In this document: one piece after another, positions 29,505 to 37,078 of the stretch
Position numbering within the stretch: the stretch's first letter is position 1
Layout of the letters: each line of letters begins with the position of its first letter
Virus record (IMG/VR): IMGVR_UViG_3300037502_001688
Span: 1 to 45,843 of that record
Length of the DNA stretch: 45,843 bases
Source: a virus
Reading direction: 5' to 3' (one strand)
The notes under the pieces: model-generated
What the model was told of the DNA's origin: nothing
The model's database searches: none
Seen by the model: only the letters and a program-made list of their open reading frames with translations
Position numbers and translations under genes: made by a program

Positions 29505-29657
29505 TCCTTTAAGGCAGTTTGCACCTAGCGCAAGCTGCTTGAATTTCTGACAACAACCAACTTGCCGAGCGCCACAACTGGAGGATGTCATGTGAACCGT
29601 AAGCCGCTTACAGGCCAATCCGTATAAGCAAGAGGGGTCTTAGTTGACCCCTTTTTA
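29505..29657 (+). ncRNA. Candidate small RNA, about 150 bases
   Basis: Between the promoter candidate and a strong terminator lies a sequence with no long open frame. Near its 5' end GCAGTTTGC (29514-29522) pairs with GCAAGCTGC (29530-29538), one G-U, extendable by two pairs; further on GTAAG and CTTAC can form a small stem (about 29600-29612). It runs against the surrounding late genes and ends at the 3' end of the Rz1-like gene. Confidence 0.5.
29633..29657 (+). terminator. Plus-strand intrinsic terminator
   Basis: AGGGGTC (29633-29639) pairs perfectly with GACCCCT (29646-29652), loop TTAGTT, followed by TTTTATT. The T-run is on the plus strand only, so it serves plus-strand RNA although all nearby genes are on the minus strand. 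Confidence 0.8.
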
Positions 29658-29666
29658 TTGGGACTG
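29654..29666. repeat. Direct repeat, right copy (TTTATTGGGACTG)
   Basis: Read on the minus strand it encodes Gln-Ser-Gln-stop of the Rz1-like protein. It is paired with 29423-29435. Confidence 0.7.
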
Positions 29667-29969
29667 CCTGAGCTCTTCAACAGTGAAGTCCTCTAGGCAC
29701 TGGTCAACAGCATCAGAATCTGGATTCATCTTGTAATACCTGCGCGCTGCCTGTTTCTTGATGGCGTCTTTGCATATCCAGAAGTACAGGTCAAAGCTCC
29801 AGTCGTAGAAGTCACCAAGCCTTTCGCCGCCTCTAACTGGTATTTCTGGATCAGCAATCCAACTAGGATCTGGCTTATCCGTCAGCTGACTTTGATTTTG
29901 CACTTGGGCCGAATGACATCCCGTCAGCAATATGCATATCCATGCACTCTTTAAGAGCCTTGCTAGCAT
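29655..29969 (-). CDS. Outer-membrane spanin, Rz1-like lipoprotein
   Basis: This 104-residue protein has a lipoprotein signal (MLARLLKSAWICILLTGC, lipid-bearing C18) and overlaps the Rz-like gene by 95 bases in another frame, the classic Rz/Rz1 arrangement. The mature part is about 87 residues, longer than lambda Rz1, and not strongly Pro-rich; it ends with a helical region (WICKDAIKKQAARRYY, then DQCLEDFTVEELRQSQ) containing two Cys. It should join Rz to fuse the membranes at lysis. Confidence 0.75.
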   Translation of the reverse strand: MLARLLKSAWICILLTGCHSAQVQNQSQLTDKPDPSWIADPEIPVRGGERLGDFYDWSFDLYFWICKDAIKKQAARRYYKMNPDSDAVDQCLEDFTVEELRQSQ

Positions 29970-30276
29970 TCTTTCTGGCCTCCTGTATTGCAAGCCGGTA
30001 CATTCTTTCGTTGCGCTCAAGCCGCTGCGTTAGCGTAACCTGCTCACTCAACGCCGCCTGACGCTCGTTATTCAACCTGGCCAACTGCTCAAGCCGTGCG
30101 TTCTGAATGGCAATCGTTTCCTCCTGCGCTTCCGCCCGCTGCTCAAGCCCGCCGAATTCTTTAAGCTCCATCCAGAACCAGTAACCGGCACCGGCTGCGG
30201 CAACCAGCAAGCCTATGGCAAGGTAGCCGCTAAAGGGTGTTGCTGCGAACTTACGAATCAGGTTTATCACGGTCAA
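29875..30276 (-). CDS. Inner-membrane spanin, Rz-like
   Basis: This 133-residue protein has one N-terminal membrane helix (about 17-36, GYLAIGLLVAAAGAGYWFWM) and a long periplasmic coiled coil (EQRAEAQEETIAIQNARLEQ onward), as Rz proteins do. A C-terminal region follows. It overlaps the downstream lipoprotein gene in a different frame and the upstream holin candidate by 26 bases. Confidence 0.85.
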   Translation of the reverse strand: MTVINLIRKFAATPFSGYLAIGLLVAAAGAGYWFWMELKEFGGLEQRAEAQEETIAIQNARLEQLARLNNERQAALSEQVTLTQRLERNERMYRLAIQEARKNASKALKECMDMHIADGMSFGPSAKSKSADG

Positions 30277-30463
30277 ACCTCCACTTGAGAATACCCGCCA
30301 CGGCAGCAGGCAACCCCATTAGTGTTGCATAGGCAGCCGCAGCAGGCGCAGTCAGGCTATCGGGATTCTCAAACACTTGCAGCGTCCCGTAACCAATCAG
30401 TATCAGATAGTATAGACTGATAACGCTGGTTAGTATGTAGTGGTCGTAGAGCCATCTAATCAT
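30251..30463 (-). CDS. Holin candidate
   Basis: This 70-residue protein has two membrane helices (about 8-30, HYILTSVISLYYLILIGYGT; and about 43-62, AAYATLMGLPAAVAGILKW) and a charged C-terminal tail (RFDRDKPDS), the shape of a class II holin. GGAGG lies 11 bases before ATG 30463. It sits between the endolysin and spanin genes and overlaps both. Confidence 0.75.
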   Translation of the reverse strand: MIRWLYDHYILTSVISLYYLILIGYGTLQVFENPDSLTAPAAAAYATLMGLPAAVAGILKWRFDRDKPDS

Positions 30464-30812
30464 AAAGCCACAAGACCTCCTGATCTTTGGATTTGTCCAC
30501 GTCCACATGAACGAAGCTGGATGCAACCCCGATTCTTGTCAGCCCGCGAGCTATCAGAGATTGGGCAATAATGAATCTGTTTCGACTGCCGTTAGCGGCA
30601 ATGTCCACCGCCAATCCTTTTGTGTGCGCACTCCCCTCAACGCCACCCACTGCTGCGTTATGTTTTGCGCATCGATACGCCGAGTTGATCACAAAAGGCA
30701 CGCCAGCGATATGACGAGCCGCATCGAGATGCTGCAAGAGCTGCTGACTCATTTTGTCAAAGCCCTCGCCGCAGCAAGGGCAGGCGAACTCTTCTGGCTT
30801 GAAATATCGCAT
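30456..30812 (-). CDS. Endolysin, peptidase M15 family
   Basis: This 118-residue enzyme should cut peptidoglycan cross-links. It has the M15 zinc ligands: H63 and D70 in SAHTKGLAVDI, and H102 in VHVDVD. NSAYRCAKHNAAVGG and the opening RYFKPEEFACPCCGEG are typical of Peptidase_M15_3 phage endolysins. It has no signal peptide and needs a holin. AGGAGG precedes the ATG. Confidence 0.92.
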   Translation of the reverse strand: MRYFKPEEFACPCCGEGFDKMSQQLLQHLDAARHIAGVPFVINSAYRCAKHNAAVGGVEGSAHTKGLAVDIAANGSRNRFIIAQSLIARGLTRIGVASSFVHVDVDKSKDQEVLWLYD

Positions 30813-30902
30813 CTTGCCTCCTATCAGGCCAACCTCAACCGCCCAAAGGTGCCATCTGGTGCGTAGGCAAAGTGTTTAAAGGTTATGGTTTGCATCTAAA
30901 AT

Positions 30903-33053
30903 TTAAAGCGCCTTTATTTTAATAAAGTTCGTCCTAGAGATTGTTCTTGCTCCTGTGCCAGAACAATACGCCACAAGCGTTATGATGTCGCCTTCGTTTG
31001 CAGAGATCAAAGAATCTATCGAGAGTGTGTGCCTAGCAGTTGCGCCCGGAGCGGTGAAATAAATTTCATCCAAAGATGCTCCATTTTTTAGAACACGAAC
31101 TCTTAGCTGGCCTCCAGAACTTATATCGTCAACTGTGATATACCCAACAACAGAAAAATGGCCAGAGTAAGGGATTGTTAACTCTCCTGTCGCACCGTTG
31201 TAGAGAGATGTCCAGCCCGAAGGCACAGCTGAGTTCGAAAAGCTCAAAGTAGTTTCTGTTGTTGTTAGTGCAGTCCCGGTAGCAGCCCGTCCCGCATAAA
31301 CAAAGTCTCTAAAGTCATTGTTTTTTGCACCAGCTGGGCCTGCCTTCATAACTGTATTTGCAAACCTAGAAGCTAAAGCCCCATCCGTTGCCTCAATAAC
31401 CGTTGCCCCGAAATCGTTTTGCACAACATAGTCTTTAATATCTATAGATGCTCGGTTTCCTATGGGGACTCCAAAATCATACAATGTTATCGGTGCTGTT
31501 AAACCAGAATCCATACGGTGGAAATTCTGATTAAGATCAGCAGAAAAGCAGGAAGTTGTAACTTTAATATGAGATTGCTGCGCGGTATGTACTGCATGAA
31601 TCGTGTCATGCTTGGAAATGAATCGACAACGCTTGATTGAGATAAACACGATCTCATCAGCCTCAAAACCGCTGTCATAGTTTGAGTCGATTTCGCACTG
31701 GTCAACATAGCAGTTGCTTGGAGTTACCCCCAAATGCTTTTCGTATTTAATGCCGCTACCGCTACCGTCTTTGCCGTTATAAGCATAAGCGCCGCCAACA
31801 TAACGCCAACCTGACGCATCGGCCAGAACACCATTGCGCTTGTTGTTGATTACATAACAATCGTAAAGCTGCCAACCAGCTGAGCCTTGTCCTGCTTGAG
31901 ATTGGATGCCGTCAAGACAATTAATAATTTCGGTGTCTCTTAACGTCCATTTTACGGACGCCCATGCGTCAGGATTTGCGTCCAAATCTGTTCTGTTAGG
32001 TAGATAGATGCCATTACCGTCAAGGTCACGAATAGAGCAGCCATCTAGTGTGTAGTCCCAAGCCCCAACGGTATGTATTCCTGAGATGTTGGAGGCTGTG
32101 GCAGACATGCGTAATTTAACCCTTTTCAATTCTCCATTGCGCTGAAAAGAATAAAGCGTGTTTGCTCCAAACAGAGATAGGATTGGCTGGCCCTCTAAGA
32201 AAGAGGCGTCTCCAATAAAGTCAGCGGTGATTTGCGATCCTGGCGATAACTCTAGACGCAAACCAGACGCTTCACCATCAGTGCTGTAAGAAATCGTATC
32301 TGTTACTCTGATCTCTCCCGAGCCAAACAACTTGTACTTATTCCCGCACTGGTCAACTGCTGCTTGAAATGCAGCCGTATCATCTGCTGAACCGTCGCCC
32401 AAAACGCCAAACCAGCTCAACTTTACTCCGCCGTCAGCACTAATACCGTCAAAAATACGTTGAGCATAGTTTCCATTATTTAGAATAACATAAATTCCTT
32501 CCTGCGGATCACTAGGAGGCGTGCCTGCCTTAACCACAAACAACCCAGACCGCCCGCCTTCCTCAAGGCTGAACTGGTAGCCAGCAGGTACATCATAGGC
32601 TTTCATTTCGGTGCGGGAGGAGACCCGATGCACTGCCCCATTAACGAGCAGTACACCGTCGCCAGAAATGGCGGGATCTTCAGCTAAATCTTGTCGCAAG
32701 TTAGCATCACCAACAGAAACAAAAGCCCCGCCCTCTGGCATTCCTGCGCCGGTAGTGGTGTAAGGTAGAGTTGTGCCAGCCGCTGCCCGCCAGAACTCTC
32801 CAGACTCTCTAATGATCTGATTGTAAGCAGTTACCTCAATCCCAGCAGCGTAATCTCCAAGGAATTCATAGCCAGACGACAACAGGAAGTCGTCAAAATC
32901 CTGCTCCATGCCCGCAAAGCTCTTGCGGCTAACACCAAAACGATCCTCATAAGCCGGAGCGGTGCCGTTAGCAAAGCGATCAAAGTTCTCGCTGTTATCC
33001 GACAAATCACGCGGATCAGTGGAGCCTATCGGATTACCAGTGTTGTACGCCAT
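30903..33053 (-). CDS. Tailspike with beta-helix
   Basis: This 716-residue receptor-binding protein should recognise, and perhaps cut, host surface polysaccharide. Residues 1-110 form a virion-attachment region (GNPIGSTDPRDLSDNSENFD). Near 215 VKLSWFGVLGDGSADDTAAF starts a right-handed beta-helix as in pectate-lyase-like spikes; repeated rungs run to about 540. The C-terminal 120 residues (TTTETTLSFSNS to FIKIKAL) look like a C1q/TNF-like trimerisation domain. Base composition is more AT-rich than the tail genes, as expected for exchanged host-range genes. Confidence 0.86.
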   Translation of the reverse strand: MAYNTGNPIGSTDPRDLSDNSENFDRFANGTAPAYEDRFGVSRKSFAGMEQDFDDFLLSSGYEFLGDYAAGIEVTAYNQIIRESGEFWRAAAGTTLPYTTTGAGMPEGGAFVSVGDANLRQDLAEDPAISGDGVLLVNGAVHRVSSRTEMKAYDVPAGYQFSLEEGGRSGLFVVKAGTPPSDPQEGIYVILNNGNYAQRIFDGISADGGVKLSWFGVLGDGSADDTAAFQAAVDQCGNKYKLFGSGEIRVTDTISYSTDGEASGLRLELSPGSQITADFIGDASFLEGQPILSLFGANTLYSFQRNGELKRVKLRMSATASNISGIHTVGAWDYTLDGCSIRDLDGNGIYLPNRTDLDANPDAWASVKWTLRDTEIINCLDGIQSQAGQGSAGWQLYDCYVINNKRNGVLADASGWRYVGGAYAYNGKDGSGSGIKYEKHLGVTPSNCYVDQCEIDSNYDSGFEADEIVFISIKRCRFISKHDTIHAVHTAQQSHIKVTTSCFSADLNQNFHRMDSGLTAPITLYDFGVPIGNRASIDIKDYVVQNDFGATVIEATDGALASRFANTVMKAGPAGAKNNDFRDFVYAGRAATGTALTTTETTLSFSNSAVPSGWTSLYNGATGELTIPYSGHFSVVGYITVDDISSGGQLRVRVLKNGASLDEIYFTAPGATARHTLSIDSLISANEGDIITLVAYCSGTGARTISRTNFIKIKAL

Positions 33054-33095
33054 ATTCCTGAACCTTCTATCTAGTGAATTGCTTATATTCTAACA

Positions 33096-35741
33096 TTAGG
33101 GTGCATTGTTGTCGTCACTGTAAACACGTTCATCGTAATTGACGGCAGCCACAGAAGCGGATAGTGGGCCATTGGGCGTTATCTCAGTGATAAGCGCCGG
33201 AAAGTTCCATCGTTCAGTTGTCCCGAAATAAACGTGTGTCGGCTCTTGATTGCTTGGCAATACGGACGGCCACGGTTGAGGAATGCTGACCAATACGGTG
33301 TATTGATCTGGCCCCTGATTTGCCGTAAATGGCCCAACGGTGGTTCCATCAGCTTCCCGGTAGGCAATTACATGAGTTTTTCCAGCCTCAAACTCTAACG
33401 GCTCTGAGACTGTGATTCTGTCTGAGCTGATAGACTCAAGAATCGCCACCTTTCCATAGCCTGGGATGTCGTCGAGCAATGGCACATAAGACAGATACTG
33501 ACTGTTCAAGGCGTCAAGCTCGGTATTAAAGCTGTAAGTCCACCTGCGGTAACGCTGCGCCCTTCTTCGTCTCATGCCAATTCGCCACGCCCTAGTGCGG
33601 TCTGTCACGCCGTCAATCTTAACCTTATCAAGCTTGATGCCTTGGTCGCCAGAAAGAAAACAATTAACCGTCTCCGTTGTCCACGTGCTCCCATCTATAT
33701 ACTCGACTTCAACACCGTCAGGCTCGTCTACCTGCTTGGCCTGAAATTGTCTTTGCAGTGGCCCTGTCATATTTTCTGGACTATAGCCTTGCTCAAGTGT
33801 TGTGCGTACCTGATCCCTTACAGGAGTTATCACGCCTTCTTGCAGGGTCATTTCAGCAAACCCTGCGCGCAATATCGTATCGATGGCTGCCTTTGCGGTT
33901 CCGTCAGAAAAAACATAATCGAAATAATCACCGCGAGGCGTCCAAATATCTTCTAGCTGCTCTAATCGATCAAGGTCAATCTGATCATCTTCATAGCCCA
34001 ACGACTTTGCAACATAAGCGGCAGCCGCGCTTATAGCTCTTGTCTGCGTTGGCGATGTAAGCGAGCCACCACTAATCACCGGCAACTTTCTGTGCGCTAT
34101 AAGGTTAATCCTATTATTGGATTGCGCGCTTATTTCGTCAGAACCTTCAATAGTTACCGCCATCGTTGTTACATCCGGATAGCTTGTAACTGTTTCAAGC
34201 TTTGATCTTAGGGCGGTAAACTCCAAGCGGTCTAAAGACGTAACTGAGACATCTTCACCGCCAACCCTACTTACCCTAACTTCAGGTCTGATTTTAGATG
34301 GCAGGTTAACAGTGAATGTCCAGCCTAGTTGGTCCCTAGTGTTCCCTGATACCGTTTCGCTTTGAGAGTTCCAGCTTAACGCGCCCGATTCTCTCCACTC
34401 TATACGTATGGTTCGACTTCTAGGGTCGATGCTTTCTCCATCAATCACACCAAGACCCTGAGACGCAAAAATATCAACTTCGATAGTGTCAGTAGTTTCT
34501 CCCTCTGGACAAGCAAAAAACGGCCCCGCCCTGTTGGCAGTAAACGTGTTTGCGTCCCATATGATGCTCAGCGATAAAGAGTCTTGCGGCAAATTTCCAT
34601 CCCAGTCAGGATCATTGCCACCGCCACTTAATATCCTTTGGACATCAATCTGAAAGTCTCCAAATATGTCCAAAACAACGTATTTTGTTCCGGCCTTGTC
34701 AATTGAAATAGTCCCAGAGCCAGCCGTTGCATCTTCAACAGGATCGCCACCTGTTGTCTCTAGCGTTATTTCTGTCTTGGCTCCGTTTATGGTTGACACA
34801 ACATATGTGCCGTTAACATTGACGTTGGACTCGACATTTACCGTTATACCTGCATCCAAATGCTGGAAATTTCCCTGAAAAATATCCGCCGATGCACCGC
34901 CATCAACAACTGTGACAGGCTGATCCATTTTTATTTGGCCGCTAATGCCAACTGTCCACAGTTCACCAACATTTATCCCAACAATGGTGTCGCCGGATGC
35001 CGTGCCGCCGCCGAAATAGGTGCGCTCATCATATGTCACGCCCTTTAACCTAATTCCGGCGCTTGAGCTGGTAGAGCCAACCTCTGGCGCAGAAAACCAA
35101 TTCTCGTGGTTCTCTACTCCTGAAACCGATACTCCCGGCTGAAATATCGTGTAAGACGCCCCCTGAATCTCTGATATTGGAGTCTCACCAATAAGAACCT
35201 CACTGTCATTGATGATGTATTCGCCAACACCAACCGAGAGCATCAGATTTAAAACCTGAGTGCGAGTATCTTTGTAATACTTGCGAGGCTGATTTAAATA
35301 GTCTGGATAGCGAATATAGCGGCCAAAAAGCTCTGGCACAGCCTGCCCAAGCCTTGCCGTGTTGGCACGGGCATCTGCTGGTTCAAGTTGTGAGCCTCGC
35401 TGCCCTTGACCGCCTTGGCCTGGAATATCTGGCAAAAGGTAGCTGAACGCTTGGTTAACGGCTACGTTTACCGTTCCCGCCCAAAACGGGAACACAAAAT
35501 CCAGCGCATCCCCACGGGGTACAACTCGAAACTCAACGTTGTCTTTTTCGCTAATCCATGCATCATGCCAGTCTAACGGCTTCACGATGGCGCCATTGAT
35601 TGAACATGAAAGCGGCTGAACCTCGCCACGGCGGTAACTTGGCGTTTTTGCCCTGATCCAATCTTCTACCGTCAACCCGTGGTCGTCGTAGACCTCCACG
35701 GGCTCGGCAGGCATGATCGTGTCATAAACGCTAATCGTCAT
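33096..35741 (-). CDS. Tail tip protein, J/TipJ-like
   Basis: This 881-residue protein forms the central tail tip that contacts the host, like lambda J. Residues 1-80 resemble a ubiquitin-like entry domain (ISVYDTIMPAEPVEVYDDHG). A Gly/Gln-rich linker (IPGQGGQGQRGSQLEPADAR) leads to ARLGQAVPELFGRYIRYPDY, the first hub domain of this family. Several fibronectin-like and beta domains follow. ATG 35741 after AAAGG is preferred to TTG 35750. It overlaps the NlpC gene. Confidence 0.85.
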   Translation of the reverse strand: MTISVYDTIMPAEPVEVYDDHGLTVEDWIRAKTPSYRRGEVQPLSCSINGAIVKPLDWHDAWISEKDNVEFRVVPRGDALDFVFPFWAGTVNVAVNQAFSYLLPDIPGQGGQGQRGSQLEPADARANTARLGQAVPELFGRYIRYPDYLNQPRKYYKDTRTQVLNLMLSVGVGEYIINDSEVLIGETPISEIQGASYTIFQPGVSVSGVENHENWFSAPEVGSTSSSAGIRLKGVTYDERTYFGGGTASGDTIVGINVGELWTVGISGQIKMDQPVTVVDGGASADIFQGNFQHLDAGITVNVESNVNVNGTYVVSTINGAKTEITLETTGGDPVEDATAGSGTISIDKAGTKYVVLDIFGDFQIDVQRILSGGGNDPDWDGNLPQDSLSLSIIWDANTFTANRAGPFFACPEGETTDTIEVDIFASQGLGVIDGESIDPRSRTIRIEWRESGALSWNSQSETVSGNTRDQLGWTFTVNLPSKIRPEVRVSRVGGEDVSVTSLDRLEFTALRSKLETVTSYPDVTTMAVTIEGSDEISAQSNNRINLIAHRKLPVISGGSLTSPTQTRAISAAAAYVAKSLGYEDDQIDLDRLEQLEDIWTPRGDYFDYVFSDGTAKAAIDTILRAGFAEMTLQEGVITPVRDQVRTTLEQGYSPENMTGPLQRQFQAKQVDEPDGVEVEYIDGSTWTTETVNCFLSGDQGIKLDKVKIDGVTDRTRAWRIGMRRRRAQRYRRWTYSFNTELDALNSQYLSYVPLLDDIPGYGKVAILESISSDRITVSEPLEFEAGKTHVIAYREADGTTVGPFTANQGPDQYTVLVSIPQPWPSVLPSNQEPTHVYFGTTERWNFPALITEITPNGPLSASVAAVNYDERVYSDDNNAP

Positions 35742-36129
35742 AATAGACAACCTTTAGGAAACGTTGCTCGAAATACCGTAAGTTTACCAGACGGGGGCCA
35801 TGGTCTGCTTGTCCTGGCTCATTGGTTTCGAGAATCATGCGCTTGCCGTCAATCTCGACAACGATGGCTATGTGAGTGCAAAGCTTTCCTCGGTAGCAAC
35901 AGGCAATCGCCCCAGGCTTTGGGCGGCACTCTGTATAATGTTTGGATTCTGCCAGCATCGCTTCAGTAAGCGCACGCTTATCGCTGCCCTCGACGGCACC
36001 GTGTAGTGGCATCCACGGCTTGCCAAATAAATAAACTCGGGCCATGCGCACAAGTCCGTAGCAGTCTGAGCCGTGGGCGCTTCTGCCGTTTGGCTCGTAG
36101 GGTACTTGTAGGAGGTCGTCTAGGGTCAT
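35731..36129 (-). CDS. NlpC/P60 tail assembly peptidase, lambda K-like
   Basis: This 132-residue cysteine peptidase has SDCYGLVRMA (catalytic C23) and THIAIVV (H86), as in NlpC/P60 proteins. In long-tailed phages it helps build the tail tip and may open peptidoglycan during DNA entry. It lies between L-like and J-like genes as in lambda, but lacks the separate N-terminal JAMM domain of lambda K. Confidence 0.88.
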   Translation of the reverse strand: MTLDDLLQVPYEPNGRSAHGSDCYGLVRMARVYLFGKPWMPLHGAVEGSDKRALTEAMLAESKHYTECRPKPGAIACCYRGKLCTHIAIVVEIDGKRMILETNEPGQADHGPRLVNLRYFEQRFLKVVYYDD

Positions 36130-36617
36130 CCGTTTATGTACCTTAATCCGGGCGCAAAGTCAGCTAGATAGCGCTTCCTAGGCCATGCTGTGTTTAACAG
36201 GTCATAATATCCCGCCTCAATTTGAACCATGATGCCCTCAAACTGACCGCCCCTTAAAGTCATCTTAAATGGCTTCTTCGCGGGTGCGGTTAGATCAGTC
36301 GAAAGAAATACACGGTAGATAACTGGAACCTCGCTATCAGAATCTAGCGCGGCCTCTACGGCTTTCTGTGCCTCGCCTGTGACGTTGGCTATGGAGAAAC
36401 TAAGCGTCTGGTTTCCGGCGGTATCTTTCTTTGGCTCCCGATACTCAAATGGCCCGGCCTTGAACGTCACCGTTTCATCAGTCTCAAGCGTTGCGGTCAA
36501 GTCCTCATAAGCTGCAACCACTCGGATAGGGTCATAATCTGGCACTAAGATTTCTAAAGTTGCCAGAATGACATACTCAGAAGGTGCAGATGCATAAACG
36601 GTTTCTATGATGCTCAT
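36126..36617 (-). CDS. Tail protein, DUF1833 (lambda L-like position)
   Basis: This 163-residue protein opens MSIIETVYASAPSEYVILAT and contains FEYREPKKDTAGNQTLSFSI, LDSDSEVPVIYRVFLST and FEGIMVQIEAGYYDLLNT, which match DUF1833 proteins of tail tips. It takes the place of lambda gpL next to the NlpC gene and overlaps it by four bases. Confidence 0.82.
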   Translation of the reverse strand: MSIIETVYASAPSEYVILATLEILVPDYDPIRVVAAYEDLTATLETDETVTFKAGPFEYREPKKDTAGNQTLSFSIANVTGEAQKAVEAALDSDSEVPVIYRVFLSTDLTAPAKKPFKMTLRGGQFEGIMVQIEAGYYDLLNTAWPRKRYLADFAPGLRYING

Positions 36618-37078
36618 GCTTCAGGCCATTTCTTGTTAAGCGCAACATCAACAATAGAGCTGCCCAGAATGAACTCCTTGCCGTAAATATACCAGTCTTG
36701 TGAAAGAATAGGCCGCTCCCTGATTTCAACCTCTGCCGTATAGCGCCACATATCCAAGCCGAACAGTTCCGGCCCTTGGTACATCTCCATGAACCGGCAT
36801 TCATAAGGCGCAAGAGTTCCAACGGGCGTTTTCAGATCAATGTTAAACCAATCAGCGCCATCTGTAATGTCATAGGCAAACCATGCCTCAAAGATTTGCG
36901 CCTCTTCATTTCTAAGAGTCCATGTAAGAGTCACCGAACTAGGCACGCTCTGAAACGTCCGGCGCTGCCTTGCTCTGCCTGTCTGCATCGGCGTGCGAGC
37001 AAACGGACTAACGTGCTGTAATGCATAGCCTGAGCGTGCCGGACTTGGCAGTTCTGCTGGATAATCTATAGTTGCCAT
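36614..37078 (-). CDS. Minor tail protein, lambda M-like position
   Basis: This 154-residue protein opens MATIDYPAELPSPARSGYAL. The motif SVTLTWTLRNEEAQIFEAWF and a beta-rich body resemble distal-tail or gpM-like proteins of long-tailed phages. It shares TAATG with the tape measure gene. The specific family is not certain. Confidence 0.75.
   Translation of the reverse strand: MATIDYPAELPSPARSGYALQHVSPFARTPMQTGRARQRRTFQSVPSSVTLTWTLRNEEAQIFEAWFAYDITDGADWFNIDLKTPVGTLAPYECRFMEMYQGPELFGLDMWRYTAEVEIRERPILSQDWYIYGKEFILGSSIVDVALNKKWPEA

Noticed and set aside
29456-29512. An 18-codon plus-strand frame (MKNHYLKKRAYFEILKVL) in the RNA insert
   Set aside because: It has no ribosome site and overlaps the promoter candidate, so it is unlikely to be a leader peptide.
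29424-29618. A 64-codon minus-strand frame in the lysis gap
   Set aside because: It has no ribosome site, spans the inserted unit and shows no family; the opposite-strand promoter and terminator explain the region better.
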